In this document: positions 29,643 through 41,360 of the stretch, piece by piece
How the letters are laid out: each line of letters starts with the position of its first letter
How positions within the stretch are numbered: the stretch's first letter is position 1
Origin: Carnobacterium viridans
Lineage (GTDB): Bacteria > Bacillota > Bacilli > Lactobacillales > Carnobacteriaceae
Length of the DNA stretch: 64,000 nucleotides
Assembly: GCF_900102725.1 (NCBI RefSeq)
Contig: NZ_FNJW01000008.1
Coordinates: forward strand, 1,948,501 to 2,012,500
Reading direction: 5' to 3'
Made by a program: the position numbers and the translations under genes
The notes under the pieces: model-generated
What the model was told of the DNA's origin: nothing
Database searches by the model: none
The model's input: the letters and a program-made list of their open reading frames with translations, nothing else

Positions 29643-30614
29643 TTATTTTGTTGTTTTACGTACGATTAAAGTAAAGTCTAGTTCTTCGGGTGTTAACTTT
29701 TGTAAAGACAGATCATTGTTGATCATCTTAAACGCATTTTCGGCTTGCTTATGTATGGAGTAATCAATCGTAGTGATATCTAACAAATGTGAGATTTCAA
29801 TATTATCAAAACCAATCACTGAAAAATCTTCAGGCAACGAGTACCCTAAACGTTTTGCTTGCGAAACTAAACCAGCTGCAACAGCGTCAGAGCTTGTCAT
29901 GAAGGCATCGGGCTTGATCTCTTGATTGGCTAACCAATGAGCAATGTGCTCACCATCTTGGATGCTGTTGATATTATTGAACAGTTCGGGTGAATGTGGG
30001 GTCAAGTCGTACTTTTTACAAAAATATTCATAAGCTTTGATTCGGCTTTTAGTATTCAATCGTCGAATATCGCTGTATAGATTAATAATAGTGCGGCACC
30101 CGTTAGCGTAAAGATGTTCAAGACCCAAAAGATAACCATCATATTGGTCAATAAAAACAGACGAAATACAAGGAGATTTGACTCTCTGCCAAGTAACGAT
30201 AGGTCCATATTTTGTATACGATTCAATGGTTGACCAATCATTCGAGCGAATAATCAAAAAAATACCATCTAATTGTTTACTGCGCATCAGCTCTAAAGCA
30301 TTTAATTCTTTTTTAGGATCATTTTCAGTTAAGTAGAGAATGACCGTATACCCTTTTTTTTGGGCAGCTAATGTAAAATTTTTGACTAAGACAGTAATGG
30401 TCTCAGTAATATTTGGCGCAATGATGCCAATGGTTTTGGTTGCTCCTTTTTTCAACGAAATCGCTTGACTGTTCGGAACGTAATCTAATTTTTCGACAGC
30501 GCTTTCGACTTTTTGGCGAGTAATATGGCTGACATAACCATTATTGTTAATGACCCTTGAAACGGTAGCAGAAGATACACCAGCAATTTTTGCAATATCT
30601 TTCATATTCGTCAT
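29643..30614 (-). CDS. LacI family transcriptional regulator
   Basis: A 323-residue repressor-type regulator. The N-terminal HTH reads MKDIAKIAGVSSATVSRVINN, followed by the hinge and a periplasmic-binding-protein-like effector domain. It is divergent from the GH4 phospho-glucosidase gene and probably controls it together with the EIIC gene. The effector is likely a phosphorylated beta-glucoside, by context only. The start lies about 200 bp from the GH4 start, leaving room for operators. Confidence 0.9.
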   Translation of the reverse strand: MTNMKDIAKIAGVSSATVSRVINNNGYVSHITRQKVESAVEKLDYVPNSQAISLKKGATKTIGIIAPNITETITVLVKNFTLAAQKKGYTVILYLTENDPKKELNALELMRSKQLDGIFLIIRSNDWSTIESYTKYGPIVTWQRVKSPCISSVFIDQYDGYLLGLEHLYANGCRTIINLYSDIRRLNTKSRIKAYEYFCKKYDLTPHSPELFNNINSIQDGEHIAHWLANQEIKPDAFMTSSDAVAAGLVSQAKRLGYSLPEDFSVIGFDNIEISHLLDITTIDYSIHKQAENAFKMINNDLSLQKLTPEELDFTLIVRKTTK

Positions 30615-30738
30615 TTCGAAAACCTCTTTCTGTAACCGGTTGTATAGTAATCAGTATACCAAATGATGGATAGAAAAAATACGCAGAACACAGCGAAGAA
30701 AAATCCTGGAATTTTTTTGACAAATAAAAAGTTTGTGC

Positions 30739-30769
30739 TTGACATGTAATGCATTACATAAACTATAGT
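30739..30769 (+). promoter_or_regulatory. Promoter with 16-bp palindromic operator
   Basis: TTGACA (30739-30744) is followed by ACTATA/TATAGT at 30762-30769. The spacer is filled by a perfect 16-bp palindrome, ATGTAATGCATTACAT (30744-30759), so a bound regulator would block the promoter. Confidence 0.65.
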
Positions 30770-30781
30770 AAATGTAAGAAA

Positions 30782-30795
30782 TGAAAACGTTTTAA
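30782..30795 (+). promoter_or_regulatory. cre-like site / LacI-type operator
   Basis: TGAAAACGTTTTAA contains a 10-bp palindrome with the central CG typical of LacI/CcpA family operators. It lies just before the GH4 RBS and could serve CcpA or the divergent LacI-type regulator. Confidence 0.55.
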
Positions 30796-30811
30796 CTAGG
30801 AGGAAAATTAA

Positions 30812-32236
30812 ATGTCGAAAACAGCATTGAAAATCGTTACAATTGGTGGAGGATCAAGCTACACTCCGGAATTAATTGAGGGGTATATCAAGCGTAAGGA
30901 CCAACTACCAATCAAAGAAATCGTTTTAGTAGATATTGAAGCTGGAAAAGAGAAACTTGAAATTGTAGGTGCAATGGCTAGGCGTCAAATTGAGGCTGCC
31001 GGATTAGATTGGACCGTTGAACTGACGTTAGATCGAAAAACCGCGTTGAAAGATGCTGATTTTGTTACGACGCAATTTCGTGTTGGGTTGTTGGATGCAC
31101 GAATTAAGGATGAGAGAATTCCTTTATCCCATGGTGTATTAGGTCAAGAAACAAATGGAGCCGGTGGGATGTTAAAAGCTTTCAGAACCATTCCAATCAT
31201 TTTAGATATTATTAAAGATATGAAAGAAGTTTGTCCGGATGCTTGGTTAGTCAACTTCACAAATCCAGCGGGTATGGTAACTGAAGCAGCCATAAAACAT
31301 GGAGGATGGAAAAAGACAGTTGGCTTATGCAATGTTCCAATTGGACACTGTTCAACAGCTTCACAAAAATTAGGCATACCAGAAGATGAACTTTTCTTTA
31401 AATTTGCTGGAATCAATCATTTCCACTGGCACCGTGTTTGGGATAAAACTGGAAAAGAAAGAACTGCTGAATTGATCGATATGATTTATGGACCTCATAA
31501 AGAAGGCGAAAACACAGACTTTAAAAATATCCATGACGCTGAATTCCACTATGAACAAATCAAAGATTTGGGTATGCTGCCATGCGGATACCACCGTTAC
31601 TATTACATTGAAGATGAGATGTTGAAGCATTCTATTGAAGAGTTTGAAAACGGTGAAACAAGAGCACAAGTTGTAAAAGCTACTGAAACACGATTATTCG
31701 AATTGTATAAAGACCCTGCACTAAATTATAAACCAGAAGAGTTGTCACAACGCGGTGGCACACATTACAGTGATGCAGCTTGTGAAATCATTGCTTCCAT
31801 TCAAAATGACAAGCGGACAGATATGGTCGTTTCAACGGAAAATAATGGTACGATCGATGACTTGCCATATGATAGCATCGTTGAAGTATCGGGATCCGTT
31901 ACTGCACATGGAGTAGAGCCTTACAACTGGGGAACGTTTACTCCAGCAGCACGCGGCATCATTCAAAACATGAAAGCGATGGAAGAAACGGTGATTCGAG
32001 CAGCCATTGAAGGGAATTATGGGGCAGCTTTACAAGCCTTTACGATCAATCCTTTAGTACCAGGCGGCACGCTTGCCAAAACTATTCTTGATGAAATGTT
32101 GTATGCACATAAAGATCATCTGCCACAATTTGCAGAGAAAATCAAAGAAATCGAAGCTGATCAACCTGAAACAATTAGTTATGTTGATCAGTTGATGGAA
32201 AGTAACTATAAAGAAATACCAGCTCAAATGGTTTAA
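30812..32236 (+). CDS. 6-phospho-beta-glucosidase, GH4 family
   Basis: A 474-residue NAD- and metal-dependent glycosidase of family 4. The dinucleotide motif IGGGSSYTPEL is at the N-terminus, followed by the metal/active-site motifs GLCNVPIGHC and GINHFHWH. The match is closer to LicH/CelF-type phospho-beta-glucosidases than to alpha enzymes, but specificity cannot be fixed by eye. It would split phosphorylated disaccharide delivered by a PTS; the EIIC gene follows 125 bp downstream. The RBS is TAGGAGG. Upstream palindromes suggest local repression and catabolite control. Confidence 0.9.
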   Translation: MSKTALKIVTIGGGSSYTPELIEGYIKRKDQLPIKEIVLVDIEAGKEKLEIVGAMARRQIEAAGLDWTVELTLDRKTALKDADFVTTQFRVGLLDARIKDERIPLSHGVLGQETNGAGGMLKAFRTIPIILDIIKDMKEVCPDAWLVNFTNPAGMVTEAAIKHGGWKKTVGLCNVPIGHCSTASQKLGIPEDELFFKFAGINHFHWHRVWDKTGKERTAELIDMIYGPHKEGENTDFKNIHDAEFHYEQIKDLGMLPCGYHRYYYIEDEMLKHSIEEFENGETRAQVVKATETRLFELYKDPALNYKPEELSQRGGTHYSDAACEIIASIQNDKRTDMVVSTENNGTIDDLPYDSIVEVSGSVTAHGVEPYNWGTFTPAARGIIQNMKAMEETVIRAAIEGNYGAALQAFTINPLVPGGTLAKTILDEMLYAHKDHLPQFAEKIKEIEADQPETISYVDQLMESNYKEIPAQMV

Positions 32237-32324
32237 TAAACTAATGTGACCAAATATCGATTAAATTGCTTACCTATGTCTGCTACTCTTTTAGCAACAT
32301 AGGTAAGGAATTTTAAAATAGAAA

Positions 32325-32338
32325 TGTAAGCGTTTTTT
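32325..32338 (+). promoter_or_regulatory. cre site before the EIIC gene
   Basis: TGTAAGCGTTTTTT matches the CcpA cre consensus in its 5' half and core, 24 bp before the EIIC start. This suggests separate catabolite control of the permease. Confidence 0.55.
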
Positions 32339-32361
32339 TAAAACTGGAGGGAGAATGGATA

Positions 32362-33699
32362 ATGGATAAATTTATGGAGTTTCTTCAAGATAAGATGGGA
32401 CCTATTGCCTATAAATTGGATTCAAATCGCTATTTATCTGCTATAAAGACAGGTTTTTTTGGCGCTATGCCTATTTTGATTTTAGGTTCGATATTTCTTT
32501 TGTTCGCTAACTTACCTATAGCTGGTTATCCAAATTCTATGGCTTCGATATTAGGTGATAATTGGACTACTTACTTTATGGTACCGTATGACATGACCAT
32601 GAACATCATGACGATTTTCGTTATATTTGGTATCGCAAAATCATTAGCTGACTATTATGATCTAGATGATCTAGCAGCAATCGTTATTTCAGTTGTAGCT
32701 TTCCTGGTTTTAACACCAACTATTTCTACAGAAGATGGGTTAATTGGAATTCCGATGAACAATTTAGGAGCCAGTGGATTATTTGTAGGAATGATCACAG
32801 CTATTATTGCTGTTGAAATCACTCGTTGGGTAGTTGCAAGAGGTTGGACCATCAAAATGCCTGAATCTGTTCCACCAAATGTAGCCAAATCTTTTACAGC
32901 GTTAATACCGGCATTATTCGTTATCTTATTCTTTAACTTTATCCGTATCGGATTTAGCTTTACCTCATATGAAACAGCTCAAACGTTTATTTTCCAATTT
33001 TTACAAACACCACTGACTGCTTTAGGCAGTTCATTGCCAGCGACATTGGTTATTGTAATTTTTGAAATTTTATTATGGTCATTTGGTATCCATGGTTCTA
33101 ATATCGTTAGTGCAGTGATGCAGCCAATTTGGTTATCACTAACAGCAGAAAATGCTGCTGCTTTCAGTCTGGGAGAAACACTTCCGCATATTGTAAACTA
33201 TCAATTTTATCAAAACTTCATAAAGGTAGGGGGCGCTGGTGGAACGATCGGATTAGCCTTACTTTGTTTAGTAATGGCTAAATCAGCACAGTTTAAAACA
33301 TTGGGTAAATTAGCATTTGGTCCAGCCTTGTTTAATATCAATGAGCCGTTGATTTTTGGATTACCAATCGTGTTGAATCCAATCATGCTGATTCCATTTT
33401 TGATTACTCCGATTCTTATGGCTGTATCAACTTACTTTGTTATGTCGATCGGACTCGTTCCAATAACGAATGGTGCCAATATACCATGGACGACACCACC
33501 AGTTATTGCAGGATTCTTGGTTAGTGGTTGGCGAGGCGCCGTTTTCCAAATCATTCAAATCGCTGCCAGTACCGTTATCTACTACCCTTTCTTTAAACTG
33601 GTTGATAACAAAGCCTACAAGATCGAAACGGAAGGTCAAGATGCAGTAAATAATGAAATGAAAGAAGCCATTTCTACTACTGAAGCAAAAACAGTTTAA
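32362..33699 (+). CDS. PTS EIIC, cellobiose/lactose family
   Basis: A 445-residue polytopic permease of the CelB/LicC family with about eight to ten hydrophobic segments, and the family stretches FGIHGSNIVSAVMQP and GPALFNINEPLIFGLPIV. EIIA and EIIB genes are absent next to it, so it must use subunits encoded elsewhere. It is paired with the GH4 phospho-glucosidase upstream. The RBS is CTGGAGGGAG. A terminator follows. Confidence 0.92.
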   Translation: MDKFMEFLQDKMGPIAYKLDSNRYLSAIKTGFFGAMPILILGSIFLLFANLPIAGYPNSMASILGDNWTTYFMVPYDMTMNIMTIFVIFGIAKSLADYYDLDDLAAIVISVVAFLVLTPTISTEDGLIGIPMNNLGASGLFVGMITAIIAVEITRWVVARGWTIKMPESVPPNVAKSFTALIPALFVILFFNFIRIGFSFTSYETAQTFIFQFLQTPLTALGSSLPATLVIVIFEILLWSFGIHGSNIVSAVMQPIWLSLTAENAAAFSLGETLPHIVNYQFYQNFIKVGGAGGTIGLALLCLVMAKSAQFKTLGKLAFGPALFNINEPLIFGLPIVLNPIMLIPFLITPILMAVSTYFVMSIGLVPITNGANIPWTTPPVIAGFLVSGWRGAVFQIIQIAASTVIYYPFFKLVDNKAYKIETEGQDAVNNEMKEAISTTEAKTV

Positions 33700-33710
33700 A
33701 CCAATGAGTG

Positions 33711-33745
33711 CAAAAAACGAGTGGATTTCTCACTCGTTTTTTTTA
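33711..33745 (+). terminator. Terminator after the EIIC gene
   Basis: A 10-bp stem AAAACGAGTG/CACTCGTTTT, a 6-nt loop and a run of eight T. Confidence 0.88.
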
Positions 33746-33829
33746 TGTCTTTAAAACAACATTTAAGATAGTACTCTTTTCAAGATAATGATACACTCAA
33801 AGAAAGGATAATGGTTGGGAGTGATTAGT

Positions 33830-34312
33830 GTGTATAAAGAATTGCCAGCGAAAAAGTTAGATAAACGTGCCATTCGTTATGAACGAACAAAAGATATTAT
33901 TGAAAGCTTTTTTACTTTAGCTGTTTTTGTCCTTTTAATGTTTTTGACTATCCTATTTAATTGGCCAATCTGGTTGATGGTTATTTGGATTGTTTTGCCC
34001 ATCATTGACTTTTTATTGAGCCTATTCTTATTGCCTTATTTAAAGTTAAAGGCTGTACGTTATGAAATATATGCGCTCCATCTTGAAATTATGAATGGTC
34101 TATTTTTTAAAAAGAGAACGTTGATTCCAATTGAGCGGATCCAACACATAGTCGTCAAAGAAGGACCGTTGACTAAGAGATATGGAATCCAAATGATCGA
34201 AGTCTTTACGGCAGGAACAGGGCATGAGATTCCATTGTTGTTGAAAAAAGATGCAGAAGAGTTAAGAATTCAATTGCTGGAACAGATAAAGGCGGTGAAA
34301 TCAGATGTATAA
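33830..34312 (+). CDS. PH domain-containing membrane protein (YdbS-like)
   Basis: A 160-residue protein with two hydrophobic segments (about residues 25-45 and 50-68) followed by a bacterial PH (DUF304/bPH2) domain, with the typical RTLIPIERIQHI pattern. The GTG at 33830 is chosen, behind GGGAGTGA; the TTG at 33815 would include this RBS. The end overlaps the next gene by 8 bp. It is the first of three linked PH-domain genes, as in the Bacillus ydbS-ydbT pair, which is linked to resistance to a peptide toxin; the role here is unknown. Confidence 0.83.
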   Translation: MYKELPAKKLDKRAIRYERTKDIIESFFTLAVFVLLMFLTILFNWPIWLMVIWIVLPIIDFLLSLFLLPYLKLKAVRYEIYALHLEIMNGLFFKKRTLIPIERIQHIVVKEGPLTKRYGIQMIEVFTAGTGHEIPLLLKKDAEELRIQLLEQIKAVKSDV

Positions 34313-35825
34313 TGAAAAAAAATTGCATCCATTGACTCTTATTACAGAAGCCTATAAACGGTTGATTTCTTTTATCTTGCCGATTCTTTTCTTTGCTTTT
34401 ACCGGCCCCGACATGGAAGGTTTTGGCTTTGTTTTGCCACTACTGTTCTTTACGATTTTTGGCTTATCCTACCTAGTGGACGTTTTAAGATACATACGGA
34501 CCTCTTTTTGGATCGCAGGAAATCGATTTGTGGTAAAAAGCGGATTATTTATTCAAAAAGAAAAAGATGTTCAAATTAGTCGGATTCAAAGCATTGATTA
34601 TAGTGAAAACTTGATTCATCGTATTTTTAATGTCACAAAGTTGGAGATCAAGACTCCTGGAAAAGGGATCACATTAGATGCGTTGTCTAAAGAAGATGCA
34701 TTAAAGTTGGCGAACCAACTGCATTACCTTAAAGAAACATCCTTTGACGCTGACAGGGATAGCAATGAGGAACGTGAAGAGAAGCAGATCGATCGACACA
34801 GTGGATTTTCCTTGCAAGAAGCAGGAGTCACAAAAGAATTGTATACCATGAGTTTAGTAGATATCCTTAAGATGAATTTTATGGGCGGAACTGTTTTTAA
34901 AGGGCTGATCCTAATGGTAGGAGCAGTAAACATTTTTGGAGAGTTTATTCCTGATTCAATTTTTAATCAAGCAGGGACGATCTTCAGTCAAACAGCGATT
35001 GCCTCTTTTATTTTCATCGGTATCCTGCTGTTTATCCTATTGTATGTTGTAGCTACAGTGCTTTCGATTATTAAGAATTTTGAATACAAAGTCGAATTAA
35101 CAAAAAATCACGTGACCATTGAAAAGGGACTACTCGAAGTTAAAAGCCAGACGATTGCTTTAGGCAATATTCAAAGTGTGTGGGAGAAACAGAACTGGCT
35201 GCAAAAACTAACGGGCTATACAACCTTTTGGGTAGGGATCACAAGTGATGATGAAGTGGATAAGAAAGATTCTGTGAGTGAAATGACTGAAGAAGGAAAA
35301 ATTTTGTTGCTACCGTTGATAAAAAAAGATCAACTTGCAGCGTTAAGAGCTGAGATCATTCCGCAGTTTAACTTTCAGCCTGCTCAAACGATTATTCCAA
35401 TTCGATCGTTTAGACGATTTGTACAATTCCCATTGCTATTCTGGATCATTGCAGCCGCTTTAGCTTCTTACTTTTTATGGCCTTATGCATGGACAATCGG
35501 TTTAGTGGGTAGCTTGCTGTCACTTTTGTATGGCTACCGGAGTTACAAAAAATCGGGGTATGCTTTATCCACAGATGAAGTGACTTTTCAGTTGATAACA
35601 TTCCTAGGTACCGAGATTATGTACTTACGTAAAGACCGTATTTTAAATTTAACAGTCAAACAAAATCCTTTTTTAAGAAGAAGTCGATTGGGGAAAGTAG
35701 AAGTCTTTAGTGCCTTAGGAGATACATCCCAAAGCAAAGAACTGTCATTTATTGAAGAAGCCGACTGTGAGCGGTTATTTGACTGGTTCATGGCAAAAGA
35801 GAGGAGTGAAAAGCATGGAGCCTGA
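34305..35825 (+). CDS. PH domain-containing membrane protein (YdbT-like)
   Basis: A 506-residue membrane protein with three repeats of a hydrophobic hairpin plus a bPH2 domain. Signature stretches are KDVQISRIQSIDY, SQTIALGNIQSVW and KDRILNLTVKQNP. It probably forms a complex with the two flanking PH proteins, since all three genes overlap. The end overlaps the next gene by 11 bp. The function is not known beyond the Bacillus YdbST analogy. Confidence 0.83.
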   Translation: MYNEKKLHPLTLITEAYKRLISFILPILFFAFTGPDMEGFGFVLPLLFFTIFGLSYLVDVLRYIRTSFWIAGNRFVVKSGLFIQKEKDVQISRIQSIDYSENLIHRIFNVTKLEIKTPGKGITLDALSKEDALKLANQLHYLKETSFDADRDSNEEREEKQIDRHSGFSLQEAGVTKELYTMSLVDILKMNFMGGTVFKGLILMVGAVNIFGEFIPDSIFNQAGTIFSQTAIASFIFIGILLFILLYVVATVLSIIKNFEYKVELTKNHVTIEKGLLEVKSQTIALGNIQSVWEKQNWLQKLTGYTTFWVGITSDDEVDKKDSVSEMTEEGKILLLPLIKKDQLAALRAEIIPQFNFQPAQTIIPIRSFRRFVQFPLLFWIIAAALASYFLWPYAWTIGLVGSLLSLLYGYRSYKKSGYALSTDEVTFQLITFLGTEIMYLRKDRILNLTVKQNPFLRRSRLGKVEVFSALGDTSQSKELSFIEEADCERLFDWFMAKERSEKHGA

Positions 35826-36288
35826 AAATGAGCTGGATCCTCTAGTTTTAAAATTATGGCGGATACGTGGGTTTATGAACAGCATTCCAATGGTTATTGT
35901 TGCACTGGTGTATAACTTTTTTTACCAAATCATGCCCCATACTCCATTGCCAGAAGAAGGTATCTATATTACCATTGCTTTGGCTCTGTTTGGAGGATTT
36001 ATCTCTATTTATGTACTGCCAACGTGGCATTATCGGTCTTGGAGAGTAAATTATCGAATGGATGAGATTGATTTCATCTCAGGTATTTTTATTAAAAAAC
36101 GAATCACGATTCCCATCATTCGCATCCAAAATATCGAATCCAATGTTGGACCGTTAGCCAAAAAAATAGGCGTCATGTCTTTAACCATCTCAACAGCTGC
36201 TGCAAGTCATAAGTTGCCGGAGATGCCTGAGGAAGAGGCTTTGGAATTGAAAAAAAGGATTCAGCGATTGATCCGCAACAGTTTATAA
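35815..36288 (+). CDS. PH domain-containing membrane protein
   Basis: A 157-residue protein similar in plan to the first gene of the operon: two membrane segments, then a bPH2 domain with KKRITIPIIRIQNIE. The ATG at 35815 lies behind GAGAGGAGTGAAAAGC; the longer frame from 35752 overlaps the upstream gene and lacks an RBS. It probably arose by duplication of the first gene. Confidence 0.8.
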   Translation: MEPENELDPLVLKLWRIRGFMNSIPMVIVALVYNFFYQIMPHTPLPEEGIYITIALALFGGFISIYVLPTWHYRSWRVNYRMDEIDFISGIFIKKRITIPIIRIQNIESNVGPLAKKIGVMSLTISTAAASHKLPEMPEEEALELKKRIQRLIRNSL

Positions 36289-36291
36289 TAT

Positions 36292-36371
36292 AAAAAAGCT
36301 CGTTCATAATCTGACCCACAAGAGTAGTAGGACTACTGCTGTGAAGGAAAGAAACGGAACGAGCTTTTTTT
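36292..36371 (+). terminator. Long-loop hairpin after the PH operon
   Basis: A 14-bp perfect outer stem (36292-36305 with 36357-36370) ends in a T run and encloses 51 nt with an inner stem, AGTAG/CTACT. It can act as a terminator, but the large structured loop is unusual. Confidence 0.65.
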
Positions 36372-36408
36372 GCTCTCTGTCAACAAGTGTGTATAGTAAA
36401 AAAAAATC

Positions 36409-36572
36409 TTCTGGAATGAACGGTTTTGCTTGTAAAGAGCTGTGGCATCTCCTGAAGCCTGTAGTCTTCGGGCTTTCAAGCCTCAAAAAGAACGTAATCG
36501 CTAAAGCGTTAACGTTCCTTAATTCGCATTGAATGCTTTACACAGCTACAAGCAATCCCTATTCCTCCAGAA
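36409..36572. repeat. MITE-like element with imperfect inverted ends
   Basis: The left end (36409-36434, TTCTGG...GCTTGTA) is an imperfect inverted copy of the right end (36546-36572). Inside lies another hairpin around 36490-36517 (GAACGT...ACGTTC). A near-identical right end occurs at 29590-29616. There is no transposase and no convincing gene. It fills most of the 336-bp gap between the PH operon and the next gene. Confidence 0.55.
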
Positions 36573-36624
36573 ATTTTAAGATAGCCCACTTAGTAGTCGT
36601 TATTACTAAAAAGGAAATCTGTTC

Positions 36625-37353
36625 TTAATTCATTTTTTTAATGGTGCGTTTGACAAAGTCTGTAAATAGACGCTGCATCATCAAATCGTACGGAATCATT
36701 AATTCTGGGTGCCATTGCACGGCTACGATACTTTGGTTGGGTGATTTTGCTTCAAAGGCTTCGATCAAGCCGTCTTTGCTCCAAGCCACAGCTTTAAAAG
36801 GTTCAGCTAATTTTTTTATGGCTTGGTGGTGGTACGTATTGACGACGTATTGTTTGCCAAAAATCTTGCCGATCGTGCTGTCAAAATCGATATCGATCGT
36901 GTGCGCACCGGTTTCAAAATGCGTCAGTTGAATGTGTTGGACCGCTAAATCAGGGTAATCTGAGACGTCTTGATACAAGGTCCCGCCGTAAGCCACATTC
37001 AGCAATTGCAAACCGCGGCAGACTGCAAAAATGGGTTTGGCTTGATGAATCGCTTCTTTGACTAGTGCGATTTCAAAAGCATCTCGTGCCGGATTGGTAG
37101 CGCCTAATTTTAAACTGGGTTCTTCACCAAATAATAACGGCGACACATCTTGTCCTCCAGCCAATAAAAGACCGTCCACTTTTGATAAATAGTCTTTGGC
37201 TTCATTGGGATCACTGATTGGAAAGACGACCGGGATAGCATCCGCTTGTTGAACGGCGGTAACAAATCCTTGTGGTGTGTAAGTGATCGGTAAGCCGTTC
37301 AGGTCGGCATTGTTCAATAAAATATTTCCGGCTATTCCAATTAATGGTTTCAT
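36625..37353 (-). CDS. Gamma-glutamyl-gamma-aminobutyrate hydrolase family protein
   Basis: A 242-residue class I glutamine-amidotransferase-like hydrolase (PuuD/peptidase C26 family). The nucleophile Cys is in FAVCRGLQLLN (about residue 113) and the catalytic His in VQWHPEL. Homologues cut gamma-glutamyl bonds in polyamine catabolism, but no other puu genes are near. It is monocistronic on the minus strand, divergent from suf. Its GC content is a little higher than that of the genes to its left. Confidence 0.88.
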   Translation of the reverse strand: MKPLIGIAGNILLNNADLNGLPITYTPQGFVTAVQQADAIPVVFPISDPNEAKDYLSKVDGLLLAGGQDVSPLLFGEEPSLKLGATNPARDAFEIALVKEAIHQAKPIFAVCRGLQLLNVAYGGTLYQDVSDYPDLAVQHIQLTHFETGAHTIDIDFDSTIGKIFGKQYVVNTYHHQAIKKLAEPFKAVAWSKDGLIEAFEAKSPNQSIVAVQWHPELMIPYDLMMQRLFTDFVKRTIKKMN

Positions 37354-37603
37354 AAATGATCCGTCCTTTCATCAATAAAAGCAGGACAACTAAAACACAG
37401 CACACTCAAAGAACAGGGCTGGTTCTGCCAGCTTCATTTTTTTCTTAGTTTACCTGATTATAGCAGAAAAGTAACTTCAGAGCATTTGTTAATAAGATTG
37501 CGAAAGCAAGAGGGTTAGTCTAAAATATAAAGTAAGAAAGACAGTAACTCCAAAGAAGTATCATTTGTGAAAAAATTCTAAAGCATAGGAGCGAATCCAA
37601 GCT

Positions 37604-38377
37604 ATGTCCGTATTAGAAGTGAAAAACTTACATGTATCGATTGAAGACAAAGAAATTTTAAAAGGTGTTAACTTAACCATGAAGACAGGCGAGATCCATG
37701 CTATTATGGGACCAAATGGAACGGGGAAATCCACTTTATCTGCCGCTATCATGGGCCATCCGAGCTATACCATTACAGAAGGCGAGATTTTATTAGATGG
37801 TCAAGATGTTTTAGAGATGGCCGTTGATGAACGGGCTCGAGCAGGCTTGTTTTTAGCTGTGCAATACCCAAGTGAAATCGCAGGGATCACAAACGCTGAA
37901 TTTATGCGAGCGGCGATCAATGCCAGAAGACCAGAAGACGACAAAATATCCGTGATGAATTTTATCAAAAAGTTAGACGATAAAATGGCGGTATTGGATA
38001 TGCCGGAAGAAATGGCTGAACGGTATTTAAACGAAGGTTTTTCTGGCGGGGAGAAAAAACGCAATGAGATCTTGCAATTGATGATGATCGAACCAACATT
38101 TGCCATTCTGGATGAAATCGATTCAGGTCTGGACATCGATGCGTTAAAAGTCGTGTCCAAAGGCGTTAATGCGATGCGCGGTGAAAATTTTGGCGCATTG
38201 ATTATTACCCATTACCAACGCTTGTTGAATTACGTTACGCCAGATGTGGTGCATGTCATGATGAATGGCATTATTGTGAAAACAGGCGGAGCTGAACTCG
38301 CTAAACGCTTGGAAGCGGAAGGCTACAAAGGCATCCGTGATGAACTCGGCTTAGACATTGTGCTGGAAGACGATTAG
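37604..38377 (+). CDS. sufC: Fe-S assembly ATPase SufC
   Basis: The ABC-type ATPase of the SufBCD scaffold complex. Walker A GPNGTGKST, signature FSGGEKKRNE and Walker B FAILDEIDSGLD are present. The 257-residue length is normal. It is the first gene of sufCDSUB, the standard Firmicutes order. The start is ATG 37604 with a weak RBS (TAGGAGCG further upstream). Confidence 0.96.
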   Translation: MSVLEVKNLHVSIEDKEILKGVNLTMKTGEIHAIMGPNGTGKSTLSAAIMGHPSYTITEGEILLDGQDVLEMAVDERARAGLFLAVQYPSEIAGITNAEFMRAAINARRPEDDKISVMNFIKKLDDKMAVLDMPEEMAERYLNEGFSGGEKKRNEILQLMMIEPTFAILDEIDSGLDIDALKVVSKGVNAMRGENFGALIITHYQRLLNYVTPDVVHVMMNGIIVKTGGAELAKRLEAEGYKGIRDELGLDIVLEDD

Positions 38378-38387
38378 GAGGATCAAG

Positions 38388-41359
<2,972 letters not shown>

Positions 41360-41360
<1 letters not shown>

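Noticed and set aside
36341-36532. 63-codon reading frame after the PH operon
   Set aside because: It crosses the terminator hairpin and the repeat element and has no RBS; it looks like a by-product of the repeat.
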